Position numbers and translations under genes: made by a program. From the NCBI GenBank assembly GCA_023247795.1, contig JAHFFT010000013.1, forward strand, positions 1 to 41,834: a stretch of 41,834 bases of DNA, in the 5' to 3' direction. The notes under the pieces are model-generated. The model was not told the origin of the DNA, did not search any database, and was given only the letters and a program-made list of their open reading frames with translations. The DNA is from Candidatus Omnitrophota bacterium. Its GTDB lineage: Bacteria; Omnitrophota; Gorgyraeia; Zapsychrales; JANLHA01. Shown here piece after piece: positions 1 through 8,270 of the stretch (positions are counted from its first letter, which is position 1; each line of letters begins with the position of its first letter).

Positions 1-42
1 AGACCTTTGCTTCTTTGATTTGCCAATTTTGATTGAGCATGA

Positions 43-1446
43 TTACAATCCCAGTAGCCGGACCGCGTTGATGCGTTTTAACCAAGATCCTCGTCGCGAT
101 CCTGCCCCAAGCGAAAGATCCGATAAAGTAACACGGTTAAGGACAACAACTTCATCTTGGTGATCTTGGGGACGACGATACGCCCACACGGCATGGATCG
201 CATAGGCCCTTTCGTCAATGCTTCCTAGGTAGAGCATGATATGCCCATGCATCCCGAGGAGGCTTATTCCACCCATTGCCTTTTCTTGCAATAACTGCAA
301 TTTATCTGCATCCGTAGTAACGTCGTTCCAATCAGTGAGCAGTTTCCCGACTTGAATCTGATTTTTGGAATCCCGGGGCAATGTTATCCCAACGGTAGCA
401 AAAATTTCCTGTAAAAAACGCGAGCAATCCTGCGCGCCATACATATCACCCCAGCCATAAGGCTCATTCAGAAGTTTAAAGGCTTGTTCAATGATTTGTC
501 GCGGCGTATATGCCAGATAGCCGTTGTTAACTTGATTCGTTTCGATAAAACCAGAAACAAGTTCAGCATCACCGTTGGGACGTTGGATTGGAACAAGAAC
601 CTCGGTCACTTCTCCACGCTGCTCAAGCAAAGGCAACCGGACACCCATCCGCAATGCTCCATAAAAATTTATCAGGCCTCGATCCAAATAGACATCCGCC
701 TTATCGACAGTTATAACAACAAAAGACGCAGATAGGAATCGATTGAATTCATTGTCTGATGCGTAAGCAACATGCTCTGCCTTGACCCATCCGCTGCTGA
801 TCGGACAGACAACATAAAGCCATTGAGCGTCGGCGCTTTTGTGCAAGATAACGACCGGAGTTCCCGGGTCAAGAGCGCTGTTTTGCAGTTCATCAAAATC
901 AACATCATTTGCCTTTGCATACAGCCCTTCGCTGATTGGCAAAAAACGCTGGTCGGCATAACTAACAATCAAACCATATTGCCGAGGGATAATTTTCGCA
1001 ATCTGGTCAAAATTGCTGGCTTCCCGCATCGACGACCAATATTCTTTGTTGATAGGTTTACCGTCAATGAATACTAGCTGTTCTTGGTTGAGATGATCAA
1101 GAATTCGATTCAATTCAGTCTTGAGCGTTTCTCCCGCGTAATTGGTCGGCCATTGCGCCAAATCCGTAGTCAATTTGAGTTCGTTAAAAATGTTGCGGTT
1201 GAATTCCTCAATTTGTTGCGGAGTTAAAATCGTTTGATCTGGCTGGGGATGGCGGCTGATCCAAAATCCTGGGGCATTCATTTGCCAGGTCGTATGGGGA
1301 AGTTGACTTGGTGCTGCGACACGATTACCCGACGATAACGGACTGCACCCAAATATGCTTAACATCATAGACAAAAATAATGTGCACGTCGTAATCAAAC
1401 GGAAGGTTATGTTATATTTTCGAAAAAAACTTAAAGATAAAAACAT
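43..1446 (-). CDS. SH3-domain NlpC/P60 lipoprotein hydrolase
   Basis: Predicted peptidoglycan hydrolase (C40 endopeptidase family) with the layout of SH3b-NlpC/P60 proteins: an N-terminal NlpC/P60-associated region, two SH3-like segments (roughly residues 155-310) and a C-terminal NlpC/P60 domain from about 315. The catalytic Cys341 lies in a GAQDCSRF context, and His402 (MHGHIMLY) and His418 complete the expected active site. A basic N-terminus, hydrophobic stretch and lipobox ending at Cys34 (SIFGC) mark it as a lipoprotein of the cell envelope. An in-frame TTG at 1473 overlaps the upstream stop, but the ATG at 1446 has an AAAAGGG ribosome site and is preferred (467 aa). It is the last gene of the envelope operon. 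Family assignment is firm; the exact bond cut is inferred. Confidence 0.85.
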   Translation of the reverse strand: MFLSLSFFRKYNITFRLITTCTLFLSMMLSIFGCSPLSSGNRVAAPSQLPHTTWQMNAPGFWISRHPQPDQTILTPQQIEEFNRNIFNELKLTTDLAQWPTNYAGETLKTELNRILDHLNQEQLVFIDGKPINKEYWSSMREASNFDQIAKIIPRQYGLIVSYADQRFLPISEGLYAKANDVDFDELQNSALDPGTPVVILHKSADAQWLYVVCPISSGWVKAEHVAYASDNEFNRFLSASFVVITVDKADVYLDRGLINFYGALRMGVRLPLLEQRGEVTEVLVPIQRPNGDAELVSGFIETNQVNNGYLAYTPRQIIEQAFKLLNEPYGWGDMYGAQDCSRFLQEIFATVGITLPRDSKNQIQVGKLLTDWNDVTTDADKLQLLQEKAMGGISLLGMHGHIMLYLGSIDERAYAIHAVWAYRRPQDHQDEVVVLNRVTLSDLSLGAGSRRGSWLKRINAVRLLGL

Positions 1447-1469
1447 GGTGTACACCCTTTTAGCTAAAA

Positions 1470-2297
1470 TCAATGAACTGGTGGCGTTGGTGGACGCGAA
1501 ACATCCGCGGAATTAACTTCTGATTGTTCATAATGCCAATGCCATGGCTCAAACGTAATGCCGGGCTTCCCCTTCGGATAAGACAGAATAAATCCATAAC
1601 GACCGGCTTTTTCAAGCAGCCAATGGTATTCCTGCAAATCCTCAAAAAGTTGAGGGTTTTCCTCTCCGCTGATTCCATTCGCGCTGATGAAATCAATCGC
1701 CTGAAATTGCGGTGCCCCGTGCTCGCTGTATCCAGGCAGCGCCACCCATTTGACGGTCTCCCGTATCGAATAATCATGATTTTTAAGATAAAAAATGAAA
1801 AGATAAAGTTGGTAAGCGCTGGAACGATACCCAGATTCCACAAAGAGACGTTTGCCCAAATCCTTTTCCATAGCCACCATCATTTCAAGGTATTTCTCAT
1901 TAACATTTGGCGGAAGGTACTGCGGGGGCAAAATTGTTGCTTTGTCATTGATCGTCACTTGCTGATCTTTGATAACAGTCAACTCTTCCTTTCCGGTCGC
2001 GATGCCTCGAAATGGAATGCTTACTCCTAACTCATCACCCTTTAAATTTTGGAACTCTTTGAGAAAGGACTGTTCGGATTCATTTAACGGAGCATACAAT
2101 TCATCAAAAGTCAGGGTTGCTAAAGATTGCACTGCCTCGCGCCCCTTGATCAGCGGTTCCAGCTTGGCCAAAAGGTTCTGGACTTGCTCAACATCCGTTG
2201 ATGTTAGTTTGTCAAAGTTTAGCGACGCTGACCCTGGCCTGACAAAACCAAGCCCCAACCCTACGATAATGAACATTTGAATAATTTTCTTTTCCAT
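1470..2297 (-). CDS. M15-family D-alanyl-D-alanine carboxypeptidase (VanY-like)
   Basis: 275-aa zinc peptidase expected to trim D-Ala from peptidoglycan stem peptides. A short hydrophobic N-terminus ending near GSAS looks like a signal peptide. M15 signatures are complete: SGYRSSAYQ at 155-163, GYSEHGAPQFQAID at 189-202 (Zn ligands His193 and Asp202), and EPWHWHY at 250-256 (catalytic Glu250, Zn ligand His253). The start has an AAGGAG ribosome site ten bases upstream. It sits 10 bp after the antiporter gene and 23 bp before the NlpC/P60 gene, so two wall hydrolases are probably co-translated. The roughly 130-residue region before the catalytic domain has no motif I recognise. Confidence 0.88.
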   Translation of the reverse strand: MEKKIIQMFIIVGLGLGFVRPGSASLNFDKLTSTDVEQVQNLLAKLEPLIKGREAVQSLATLTFDELYAPLNESEQSFLKEFQNLKGDELGVSIPFRGIATGKEELTVIKDQQVTINDKATILPPQYLPPNVNEKYLEMMVAMEKDLGKRLFVESGYRSSAYQLYLFIFYLKNHDYSIRETVKWVALPGYSEHGAPQFQAIDFISANGISGEENPQLFEDLQEYHWLLEKAGRYGFILSYPKGKPGITFEPWHWHYEQSEVNSADVSRPPTPPVH

Positions 2298-2307
2298 CCT
2301 GATCTCC

Positions 2308-4488
2308 TTACTTGCTCAGAATCAATACCGACGGCATTTGATTCAACCAAACATTTTGTTTGTCTGAGAGTTGATCCCATAGCGAAAGGCTGGTTATGGC
2401 GATATCAAATTTTTTGTAAAATTCCTTTTCCGCCGCCTCCAACCTTCCAGTTAAAGTGAAATTTCCTTTTAAGCCGGATTCCGCCACCCATTTCGCCGTG
2501 TTCACACTGCTTGCCAAAGCCCCATCCTCATCGAGGATGATCAGACTGTTTTTTTCATCGCAGCTAAGAAAATTTTTGATGTACTTAAGTAAGAAAGAAT
2601 CGGTGTTGTTTTTTACAATCATAACGGCCCTGTTTATCCTTCTAAATCCACGGTCGATAAAAACCCCTACCGCCGAATCGGTGTGCTGAATCAGCGCCTT
2701 AACTTTTCCTGCTGTTCTGTCTTCAGAAAATAATTCCCGTGAACCGCCGACCAACACAACATCATAAGTCTCCTCATCAACCATCTTGATCATTTCTTTT
2801 TCTACCTGATCAGTGACCTTAAAAATCTTGTTAAAAACAACGTCCAATCGCTCAGCCATATGGTTGATTGGCTCAAAGGCCTCTTGTTCATGCTGTTCCG
2901 CTTCCAATATCGAAATATCGGCACTTGGAGAAAAATGAACCACGGTGAGCGATGACTCCTTATTCTGTAAAAAACTCAAACAATGCATCAATTCAAGCAA
3001 ACGGCTGCCCGATTGCGGTGATCCAAATGAAAGCAAAATATGAAATCCCTCTTTGGCTTTTTTCATTTTTTTCTTTTTTCTCGACGCAAAAGAGCTCTCG
3101 ATCACATTGATCAGTGGCCCAGCCATGAACGTAGTTACCAGCGCCATAAGGACCATCATGGTAAAAATTTCCGCGGAAAGGATGCCTACATCGTACCCAA
3201 TATTCAAAACAACCAATTCCATGAGTCCGCGGGTGTTCATCAATACCCCGATCAAAAGGCTATCCTTCCAGCTTTGACCAACAAATCTAGCCGCAACCGT
3301 ACTGCCCACAAATTTTCCTAAGACCGCCACATCGATGATTAAAAAGCAGCTGCCCCACAACCCAACATGATTGAGCAATCCGATCTGGGTGCGTAATCCG
3401 GTGAAAACAAAAAATAGCGGTAATAACAATACCAGGCTTACGTCTTCGATTTTTTCCGTTAAAGCGCGTTTGAATTCTTTTTGCGGTGGCATGATAACAC
3501 CGGCTAAAAAAGCCCCGAAAAGCGCGTGGATACCAATGATCTCAGTCAAATAACTCGATAAAAGCAGCAAACCGAATATGGAGGCTACGACGGTTTTATT
3601 GACGCTTTCTGGTGTATCGTACTTGCTCGCCAAACGGTGCAGCAAAGGCCGCATGACAAACCACATCAATAAAACATAAATGAGCGTCATCATAATGCTG
3701 CTAAGAGCGCTAATCATCCCTCCAGCGCTCGCGATAGCAATAACCAATGCCAAAAGACACCATGCCGTAATGTCATCGGCCGCGGCACAGGTGATGATGA
3801 TCGTTCCAATTGTTGTATGGGTCAAATTGCGCTCCTGAATGATCCTCGCTAATACCGGAAAGGCAGTGATGCTCATCGCAATCCCAATAAACAAGGCAAA
3901 GGCGCTAAAAGAAACACTTGCTGGGGCATACAATGGATAAAGGAAATAGGCCAGCAGCACACCTAGAAAGTAAGGAAAAATGATGCTGGCATGGCTGATA
4001 ATCACCGCGGCTTTGGCCTTTTTTTTCAATACGCCGACGTTCAACTCCATCCCGATGATGAACATAAATAAAACCAGACCGATCTGACTTAAAACCTGCA
4101 ATCTTTTCAAGGATTCGTCCGGGAAAAGGAATTGGGAGAATCCCGGGAAAAACAATCCCAACAGCGACGGTCCTAAGGCTATCCCAGCAATGATCTCACC
4201 GACAACCGAAGGCTGCCCGATTTTTGTCATCAAGTAGCCAAAAGTTCTTGCCGTGATCATAATGCAAAACAGTTGAATGATAAGGATCGCCAGTGGATGA
4301 TGGCAGTTTTCTTGCAAATTTGTGAAGAGGCCAGACGGATGCGTTAGCGGCGAATTTGCCTCAACGGATGACGGGATTGACAATTTAACCGCTTCGAGAT
4401 TTTTCCCTTGAAGAAGGACAAACCACAACGCGGTTCCGAAAACGAACATCATTAAAAAGTAAACTATGTTGGTATTTTTTTTATTCAT
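2308..4488 (-). CDS. CPA2-family cation/proton antiporter with universal-stress-like C-terminus
   Basis: 726-aa membrane protein. After one extra N-terminal hydrophobic segment (about 8-26) and a polar linker comes the Na+/H+ exchanger domain, about residues 65-470, with many membrane segments. It shows GEIIAGIALGPSLLG, ITAFPVLARII, the conserved acidic pair in CAAADDITAW, and HALFGAFLAGVIMP. The last 250 residues are soluble and resemble universal stress protein domains rather than the TrkA-N domain of KefB/C, an arrangement known in some CPA2 and plant CHX-type transporters. It probably exchanges K+ or Na+ for H+ across the inner membrane. No strong ribosome site precedes the ATG. It lies 26 bp after the glycosyltransferase gene. 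Ion specificity cannot be read from sequence. Confidence 0.85.
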   Translation of the reverse strand: MNKKNTNIVYFLMMFVFGTALWFVLLQGKNLEAVKLSIPSSVEANSPLTHPSGLFTNLQENCHHPLAILIIQLFCIMITARTFGYLMTKIGQPSVVGEIIAGIALGPSLLGLFFPGFSQFLFPDESLKRLQVLSQIGLVLFMFIIGMELNVGVLKKKAKAAVIISHASIIFPYFLGVLLAYFLYPLYAPASVSFSAFALFIGIAMSITAFPVLARIIQERNLTHTTIGTIIITCAAADDITAWCLLALVIAIASAGGMISALSSIMMTLIYVLLMWFVMRPLLHRLASKYDTPESVNKTVVASIFGLLLLSSYLTEIIGIHALFGAFLAGVIMPPQKEFKRALTEKIEDVSLVLLLPLFFVFTGLRTQIGLLNHVGLWGSCFLIIDVAVLGKFVGSTVAARFVGQSWKDSLLIGVLMNTRGLMELVVLNIGYDVGILSAEIFTMMVLMALVTTFMAGPLINVIESSFASRKKKKMKKAKEGFHILLSFGSPQSGSRLLELMHCLSFLQNKESSLTVVHFSPSADISILEAEQHEQEAFEPINHMAERLDVVFNKIFKVTDQVEKEMIKMVDEETYDVVLVGGSRELFSEDRTAGKVKALIQHTDSAVGVFIDRGFRRINRAVMIVKNNTDSFLLKYIKNFLSCDEKNSLIILDEDGALASSVNTAKWVAESGLKGNFTLTGRLEAAEKEFYKKFDIAITSLSLWDQLSDKQNVWLNQMPSVLILSK

Positions 4489-4514
4489 GACAAGCTAAGA
4501 ACGGTTGGAACTCT

Positions 4515-6170
4515 TCACAAGCTGGAACGGATTTCGATGATATAAGCATCGCCCAGATGTTTCAATTCATTGACAACAAAATGTCCCTGGGTTACCGTTT
4601 GCAGTTTTGCGAATTGAGATTTCTTGACAATGGCATAGGACGTTTTTTGTCTGGATAGGAAATCCAGGATGCTGCTGTCGGTGTTCAGCATCAAAATGGG
4701 ATGTGGACTAAAAAATTTTTCTCCCAACACCGCAACATCCTTATCGGTATAAAAACGGATTCCGCGAGCAAACATTTTTGAACAAAGGATCGTGTTTTCA
4801 ACGTTGCGATTTTTTAAAAGATATTCACTTGCCTGTTTGCTCGAGATATACGGTTCATATTTATCGTGAAATAAAAAAATCATCATCAAAATCATCGGCA
4901 CCTGTAAAGCCAAAATACATATGCTTCCTTTCGGTCTTTTTAACCAAAAGAAGAAGAACGCTCCAGCGATAAGGCAGAACGATCCCCAAAAAAATTTAAG
5001 TACAAAAGCGCTATCGGGTAGATATTCATAATATTTGACGGTGATAGGGATTTTTCCTGAAGACACCAACAGCAAAGCGATCGAAATTGCCATCACCAGC
5101 AATGAAGACAAGAGCAGATTGATAAAAAAAATCCGATTTTTCTGTTCGCTAATCAAGTTCCAGAGATAATCCGCTGTTATGATGGCAAGCGCCGGGAATA
5201 CGGGAAAAATATAACTGACCAATTTAGAATGAGCGATCAGCACCACTCCTAAGCCACCCCCAAGGCAGCTAAGAAGAAAAAAGTATAAAGTTTTGTCCTT
5301 TCCCTCGCGCAAGCGCGCTGGCAACCCAAAAAACGCAAATATCGTCGGAACACTCCAAGGCATCATTCCCAACACCATCGTCATCGGATAAAAATACCAG
5401 GTGTCGTTGCCTCTATGTTCAGCTTCAAAAATCCGTCGGACATGGTCATTAAATACAAATTCACTGATAAACTGCCCACCATATAATTTGATCAAATACG
5501 CGTACCAAGGAATCGTTAAGATAAGGAAAAGGGCTATGCCCCAAAGCAAGGCTTTCGAATACAAAAATTTCATTTGCCGTTGGACCAATAAAAATAAAAT
5601 TATGATAGCAGCCGGGAAAACAAAACCGAGCGCCCCTTTGGTCAGAACAGCTAACGCCGAAAAACCACAAGCAAGCATCATCCCTTTGAATTTGTGATCG
5701 GGCTTAAGATATGTGAAATAAAATGAAACCAATGACAAAAAAATAAAAACGGAAAAAATCATGTCGGTCAAAACGATTCTTGCCAAACCGATATAAAGCG
5801 CGGAAGACATCATGATCACCGAGCAGAAAAACGCCTTTTTTTCATTTTTGTAAACCAATTTACAAAAAAAGTAACAAGTCAGACATCCCAAAACAGCAAA
5901 ACAGGCAGGAAAAAATCGCGCGCCAAAACTGCCAATACCAAACATCGCGTATCCCAAACGCAGTAACCAGTATAAAAAGATTGGTTTTTCAAACTGCGGC
6001 TGACCAAAAATATAAGGCACCATCCAGGTGTCATGCTGGATCATTTCCTTAGCAGACTGAGAGTAAAAAACTTCGTCGGGATTGGTCAAGCTGATGAGGT
6101 TATTTCCAAGAATAAAAAAAATGATGCTGCAGAAAAGAAGGGTCAAAATGTACTTTAAATTTGAATTCAT
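4515..6170 (-). CDS. ArnT/PMT-type membrane glycosyltransferase (GT83-like)
   Basis: 551-aa polytopic membrane protein with features of the dolichyl-phosphate-mannose/ArnT superfamily. After the first membrane segment comes the catalytic-loop motif NPDEVFYSQSAKEM, then QPQFEKPIFLYWLLRLGYAMFG, followed by about a dozen hydrophobic helices and a C-terminal soluble portion. Such enzymes move a sugar from a lipid-phosphate carrier to lipid A or another periplasmic acceptor; the acceptor here is unknown. The reading frame is open further upstream, but the ATG at 6170 forms a TGATG overlap with the deacetylase stop, which implies translational coupling and fits the family length. Pairing with a polysaccharide deacetylase recalls lipid A or polyprenyl-sugar modification sets, but no other arn gene is present. 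Confidence 0.8.
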   Translation of the reverse strand: MNSNLKYILTLLFCSIIFFILGNNLISLTNPDEVFYSQSAKEMIQHDTWMVPYIFGQPQFEKPIFLYWLLRLGYAMFGIGSFGARFFPACFAVLGCLTCYFFCKLVYKNEKKAFFCSVIMMSSALYIGLARIVLTDMIFSVFIFLSLVSFYFTYLKPDHKFKGMMLACGFSALAVLTKGALGFVFPAAIIILFLLVQRQMKFLYSKALLWGIALFLILTIPWYAYLIKLYGGQFISEFVFNDHVRRIFEAEHRGNDTWYFYPMTMVLGMMPWSVPTIFAFFGLPARLREGKDKTLYFFLLSCLGGGLGVVLIAHSKLVSYIFPVFPALAIITADYLWNLISEQKNRIFFINLLLSSLLVMAISIALLLVSSGKIPITVKYYEYLPDSAFVLKFFWGSFCLIAGAFFFFWLKRPKGSICILALQVPMILMMIFLFHDKYEPYISSKQASEYLLKNRNVENTILCSKMFARGIRFYTDKDVAVLGEKFFSPHPILMLNTDSSILDFLSRQKTSYAIVKKSQFAKLQTVTQGHFVVNELKHLGDAYIIEIRSSL

Positions 6171-6922
6171 CAATTGTGCTGTTTGCTCAACTCCAGCAAT
6201 TCGCTTATTGTGACGCATCGATAACCCTTTTCTTTTAACTTTTCAATAAGCCTGGGAATCGTTTTAACCGTTTCATGGCGGCTACCTCCCTCGGTCCCGA
6301 AAACCCCACCGCTGTCATGAAAAAGAATGATGTCTCCTGGTTGAACATGTTTGAGAAGATATCGGATGATGTATTTGTCATCAAAAGTGACCCAGTCTTT
6401 AGAATTCAAGGTCCATAAGACCGTTTGATATCCCAAGTCCACCATTTGCAGCTTTTCATCCTCGGTCATCCAAGCTTTCGGCGGTCGAAAATAAACGGTC
6501 GTTTTCCCAGTCACATCTTTTATGATTTTTTCGGTATCCTTAATTTCCCGATACAATTCTTCTGGCTTATAATAAAAAATTCCGTGATGGTCATAAGTAT
6601 GATTTCCGATGTCATGGCCTTCCTGCGCCACTCTTTTGACTATCTCCGGGTATTTTTTAACATGCTCCCCAATCATAAAAAACGTTGCCTTGACATTTTC
6701 TTTCTTGAGCTCATCAAGGATCTGCGGGGTCCAAATCTCAGAAGGGCCATCATCAAAGGTCAAGGCCACAACTTTTTCATCCGTCTTGACACGGAAAATG
6801 GTGTCCTTTCGTACTAAAATCGCTTGATCGAAAAAGACCATTATGCTTGCAATCAGGAGAAGAACAAATAGCAAACACAGAGCCCCCATTTTGAAAATTT
6901 TAAATAGAATATTTTGTTTCAT
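6170..6922 (-). CDS. Membrane-anchored polysaccharide deacetylase (NodB domain)
   Basis: 250-aa carbohydrate esterase family 4 protein with one N-terminal membrane anchor (about 10-31) and the catalytic domain outside the inner membrane. The five CE4 motifs are visible: TFDDGP with Asp57 and Asp58, HDIGNHTYDH with metal ligands His108 and His112, RPPKAW from Arg146, the DWVTFDD region near 176, and ILFHDSG with His202. It should remove N-acetyl (or formyl) groups from an amino-sugar polymer or lipid-linked sugar. It is the first gene of the likely envelope operon and overlaps the glycosyltransferase start by one base. No clear ribosome site precedes it. Confidence 0.88.
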   Translation of the reverse strand: MKQNILFKIFKMGALCLLFVLLLIASIMVFFDQAILVRKDTIFRVKTDEKVVALTFDDGPSEIWTPQILDELKKENVKATFFMIGEHVKKYPEIVKRVAQEGHDIGNHTYDHHGIFYYKPEELYREIKDTEKIIKDVTGKTTVYFRPPKAWMTEDEKLQMVDLGYQTVLWTLNSKDWVTFDDKYIIRYLLKHVQPGDIILFHDSGGVFGTEGGSRHETVKTIPRLIEKLKEKGYRCVTISELLELSKQHN

Positions 6923-6967
6923 TTAAAAAATTATTCTCTCGAGTAACGAAGTTCAAATTTGACTTTT

Positions 6968-6996
6968 ATACTAGTTGAATAATACGTTTAAAGCAA
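6968..6996 (-). promoter_or_regulatory. Possible promoter of the envelope operon
   Basis: On the minus strand TTGCTT (6996-6991) and TAGTAT (6973-6968) are separated by 17 bp, about 45 bases before the deacetylase start. Both hexamers are only partial matches to consensus. An alternative TATAAA overlaps the same spot. Confidence 0.35.
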
Positions 6997-7022
6997 GGCG
7001 TAATCGTGGTAAAAATTATACT

Positions 7023-7053
7023 CTGCCCCCGCAGTTTACAACTGTGGGGGCAG
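7023..7053 (-). terminator. Strong hairpin, probable terminator of a lost gene
   Basis: Arms 7023-7036 and 7040-7053 (CTGCCCCC... paired with ...GGGGGCAG) form a 14-bp stem with a 3-base loop and one imperfect pair. On the minus strand it begins seven bases after the stop codon of the beta-barrel-like relic at 7061 and is followed, after a few bases, by ATTTTT. A weak promoter reading (TTGTAA, 15 bp, TATAAT on the minus strand) also overlaps it. Confidence 0.5.
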
Positions 7054-7060
7054 ATAATCA

Positions 7061-7200
7061 TCACCAATTGATCTTGGCCCCGGCCGTCCAGGTCTGGTCT
7101 AATTTTTATGGACAAACCTCCGAAATTGAAATAGGGTTTTAAAAAAATCGATTAGACGTACTGGAGATTTAATTTTGGGACGCGTTCGATACGAAGACAA
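7061..7200 (-). pseudogene. Decayed 3' end of a beta-barrel outer-membrane protein gene (tentative)
   Basis: Read on the minus strand, the 14 codons before the TGA at 7063-7061 encode KLDQTWTAGAKINW, preceded by a stop. This has the alternating pattern and terminal aromatic residue of outer-membrane beta-barrel C-termini (Trp at -1 and -9, Ile at -3, Gly at -6). Dropping one A from the five-A run just upstream joins it to PYFNFGGLSIK, another amphipathic strand, and further upstream PKLNLQYV lies in the same frame behind a TAA (+ strand 7152-7154). A strong hairpin follows the stop directly, as expected for a real gene end. Together these suggest a gene broken by a stop and a frameshift, its 5' part lost before vapC. 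No family can be named, and chance remains possible. Confidence 0.35.
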
Positions 7201-7260
7201 AAAAGAGAAAAAGGATAAAGCCTCACTTCATACGCTGCAGATGAAAACTGCTTTTGCGAA

Positions 7261-7662
7261 TTATGCGCACCAATTCTCGACCTTTAATCCAGGAATTCGT
7301 TCAAACTCCCGATGATCATTGGTGACTAAAGTTGCTTTTATGGATAAAGCGTGTGCTCCGATTAGCGTATCCAATGGGCCAATCGCGATCCCTTTTTTTT
7401 CCAAAAAAAACCTGATCTTACCATAAGCCAAGGCCGCATAATCGTTGTATGGCAGGATAGCTATGGGAGCGAGAAATTCCGTAAGAGCCAGTCTGTTACG
7501 TTCTTTAAATGAACTCTTCTCAATACCATATTCTAGTTCGCTTAAGGTGATTGAAGAAATGCTGATATTGGAAATATCCTGACTTATCAATTTTTTTAAC
7601 ACCTGGTCGGGTTTCTTTTTGATGATATAAATACAGATATTCGTGTCCAGCAGATACTTCAT
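7261..7662 (-). CDS. vapC: VapC PIN-domain toxin ribonuclease
   Basis: 133-aa PIN-domain protein, the usual VapC length. The acidic residues of the metal site are present: Asp6 in LLDTN, Glu42 in ITLSELEYG, Asp98 in GPLDTLIGAHA and Asp116 in TNDHREF. VapC toxins cleave tRNA or rRNA when not bound by their antitoxin. The start codon overlaps the vapB stop by four bases (ATGA), so the pair is translationally coupled. The gene lies between the beta-barrel relic and the CPXCG gene, consistent with insertion of an addiction module here. Confidence 0.92.
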   Translation of the reverse strand: MKYLLDTNICIYIIKKKPDQVLKKLISQDISNISISSITLSELEYGIEKSSFKERNRLALTEFLAPIAILPYNDYAALAYGKIRFFLEKKGIAIGPLDTLIGAHALSIKATLVTNDHREFERIPGLKVENWCA

Positions 7663-7898
7663 GAAATATCCTCACGGGAATCCTGATGCGTAGGTTGACC
7701 TCGCTTATTCATAAAATCATCTGTGAATTTATCCAGACTATTCAGCATCGGTCCCCACGGATTTTTTTTCGGGATCAAGATAACCATCCCTTCCACCATA
7801 TGAACATAAACCTCCTTTTCTCCTTTGCTGAACCGACAGTCTTTAGGAAGTCTAACGGCCTGACTGCGTCCATTGAAAAATAATTTGGCAAGCTGCAT
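7659..7898 (-). CDS. vapB: VapB/VagC-type AbrB-fold antitoxin
   Basis: 79-aa antitoxin. The N-terminal half, with AKLFFNGRSQAVRLPKDCRF and EVYVHMVEGMVILIPK, is the swapped-hairpin AbrB (VagC/VapB) DNA-binding domain. The charged C-terminal half (about 45-79) would wrap and inhibit VapC. A strong ribosome site (AAAGGGGGTG) precedes the ATG. VapB, alone or with VapC, normally represses its own promoter, and a perfect palindrome sits over the predicted -10 element upstream. Confidence 0.92.
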   Translation of the reverse strand: MQLAKLFFNGRSQAVRLPKDCRFSKGEKEVYVHMVEGMVILIPKKNPWGPMLNSLDKFTDDFMNKRGQPTHQDSREDIS

Positions 7899-7920
7899 TC
7901 AATCACCCCCTTTATTTGTG

Positions 7921-7936
7921 ATATACTATAGTATAT
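7921..7936. promoter_or_regulatory. Palindromic operator of vapBC
   Basis: ATATACTATAGTATAT is a perfect 16-bp palindrome that covers the -10 element of the predicted vapBC promoter, the usual place for a VapB(C) autorepression site. Confidence 0.7.
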
Positions 7937-7958
7937 ACCATTTCAAAATCCTTGTCAA
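7930..7958 (-). promoter_or_regulatory. vapBC promoter
   Basis: Minus strand TTGACA (7958-7953), exactly 17 bp, then TATACT (7935-7930): a near-perfect housekeeping sigma promoter. Transcription should start near 7923, about 25 bases before the vapB ATG. Confidence 0.8.
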
Positions 7959-7987
7959 ATCCTTTGCAATACCGCTCGAATTGTCTC

Positions 7988-8179
7988 TTATTCCCCTTCG
8001 CTACGAACGTCAACAAAGAATCCTCCCTGTCGGTCACGACGTACAGCAACCAACATCGGCCGGCAACACACCGAACAATCCTCGGTATACTCCTGGGAAC
8101 CCACGGATTGATCGATCAGCAACTCAATCATTTCACCGCAATAGGGACAATTGACTTCAAATGTATTGATGGGTTGCAT
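7988..8179 (-). CDS. CPXCG-motif cysteine-rich small protein
   Basis: 63-aa protein matching the small CPXCG cysteine-rich family (Cys_rich_CPXG). It has a zinc-ribbon-like arrangement with Cys11 and Cys14 in CPYCGE and Cys35, Cys38 and Cys39 in EDCSVCCRPM, plus the conserved IDQSVGSQEYTEDC stretch between. The family is conserved in many Gram-negative bacteria; its biochemical role is unknown and zinc binding is inferred from the cysteines. A longer reading frame begins at a TTG (8203), but the ATG at 8179 matches the family start. It stands alone between vapB and the PKD-repeat gene, on the same strand, about 90 bp from each. Confidence 0.8.
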   Translation of the reverse strand: MQPINTFEVNCPYCGEMIELLIDQSVGSQEYTEDCSVCCRPMLVAVRRDRQGGFFVDVRSEGE

Positions 8180-8270
8180 CAGCGTAGTTTTTAAAAACCG
8201 CAAAATGAAAAAGTTTACAATGCTACTTTTAGCATACTCCTATCGAAACATGGAGTGATTTCTCAGGAAT

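Noticed and set aside
7175-7305. Plus-strand open stretch from a TTG with GGAG upstream, encoding a lysine-rich peptide (GRVRYEDKKEKKDKASLHTL)
   Set aside because: It runs antisense into the vapC 3' end, starts with TTG, has no known family, and the minus-strand beta-barrel relic reading explains the region better.
8220-8235. ATGCTA-cttt-TAGCAT hairpin after the PKD-repeat gene as a terminator
   Set aside because: Only six base pairs, AT-rich, without an adjacent T-run on the minus strand.
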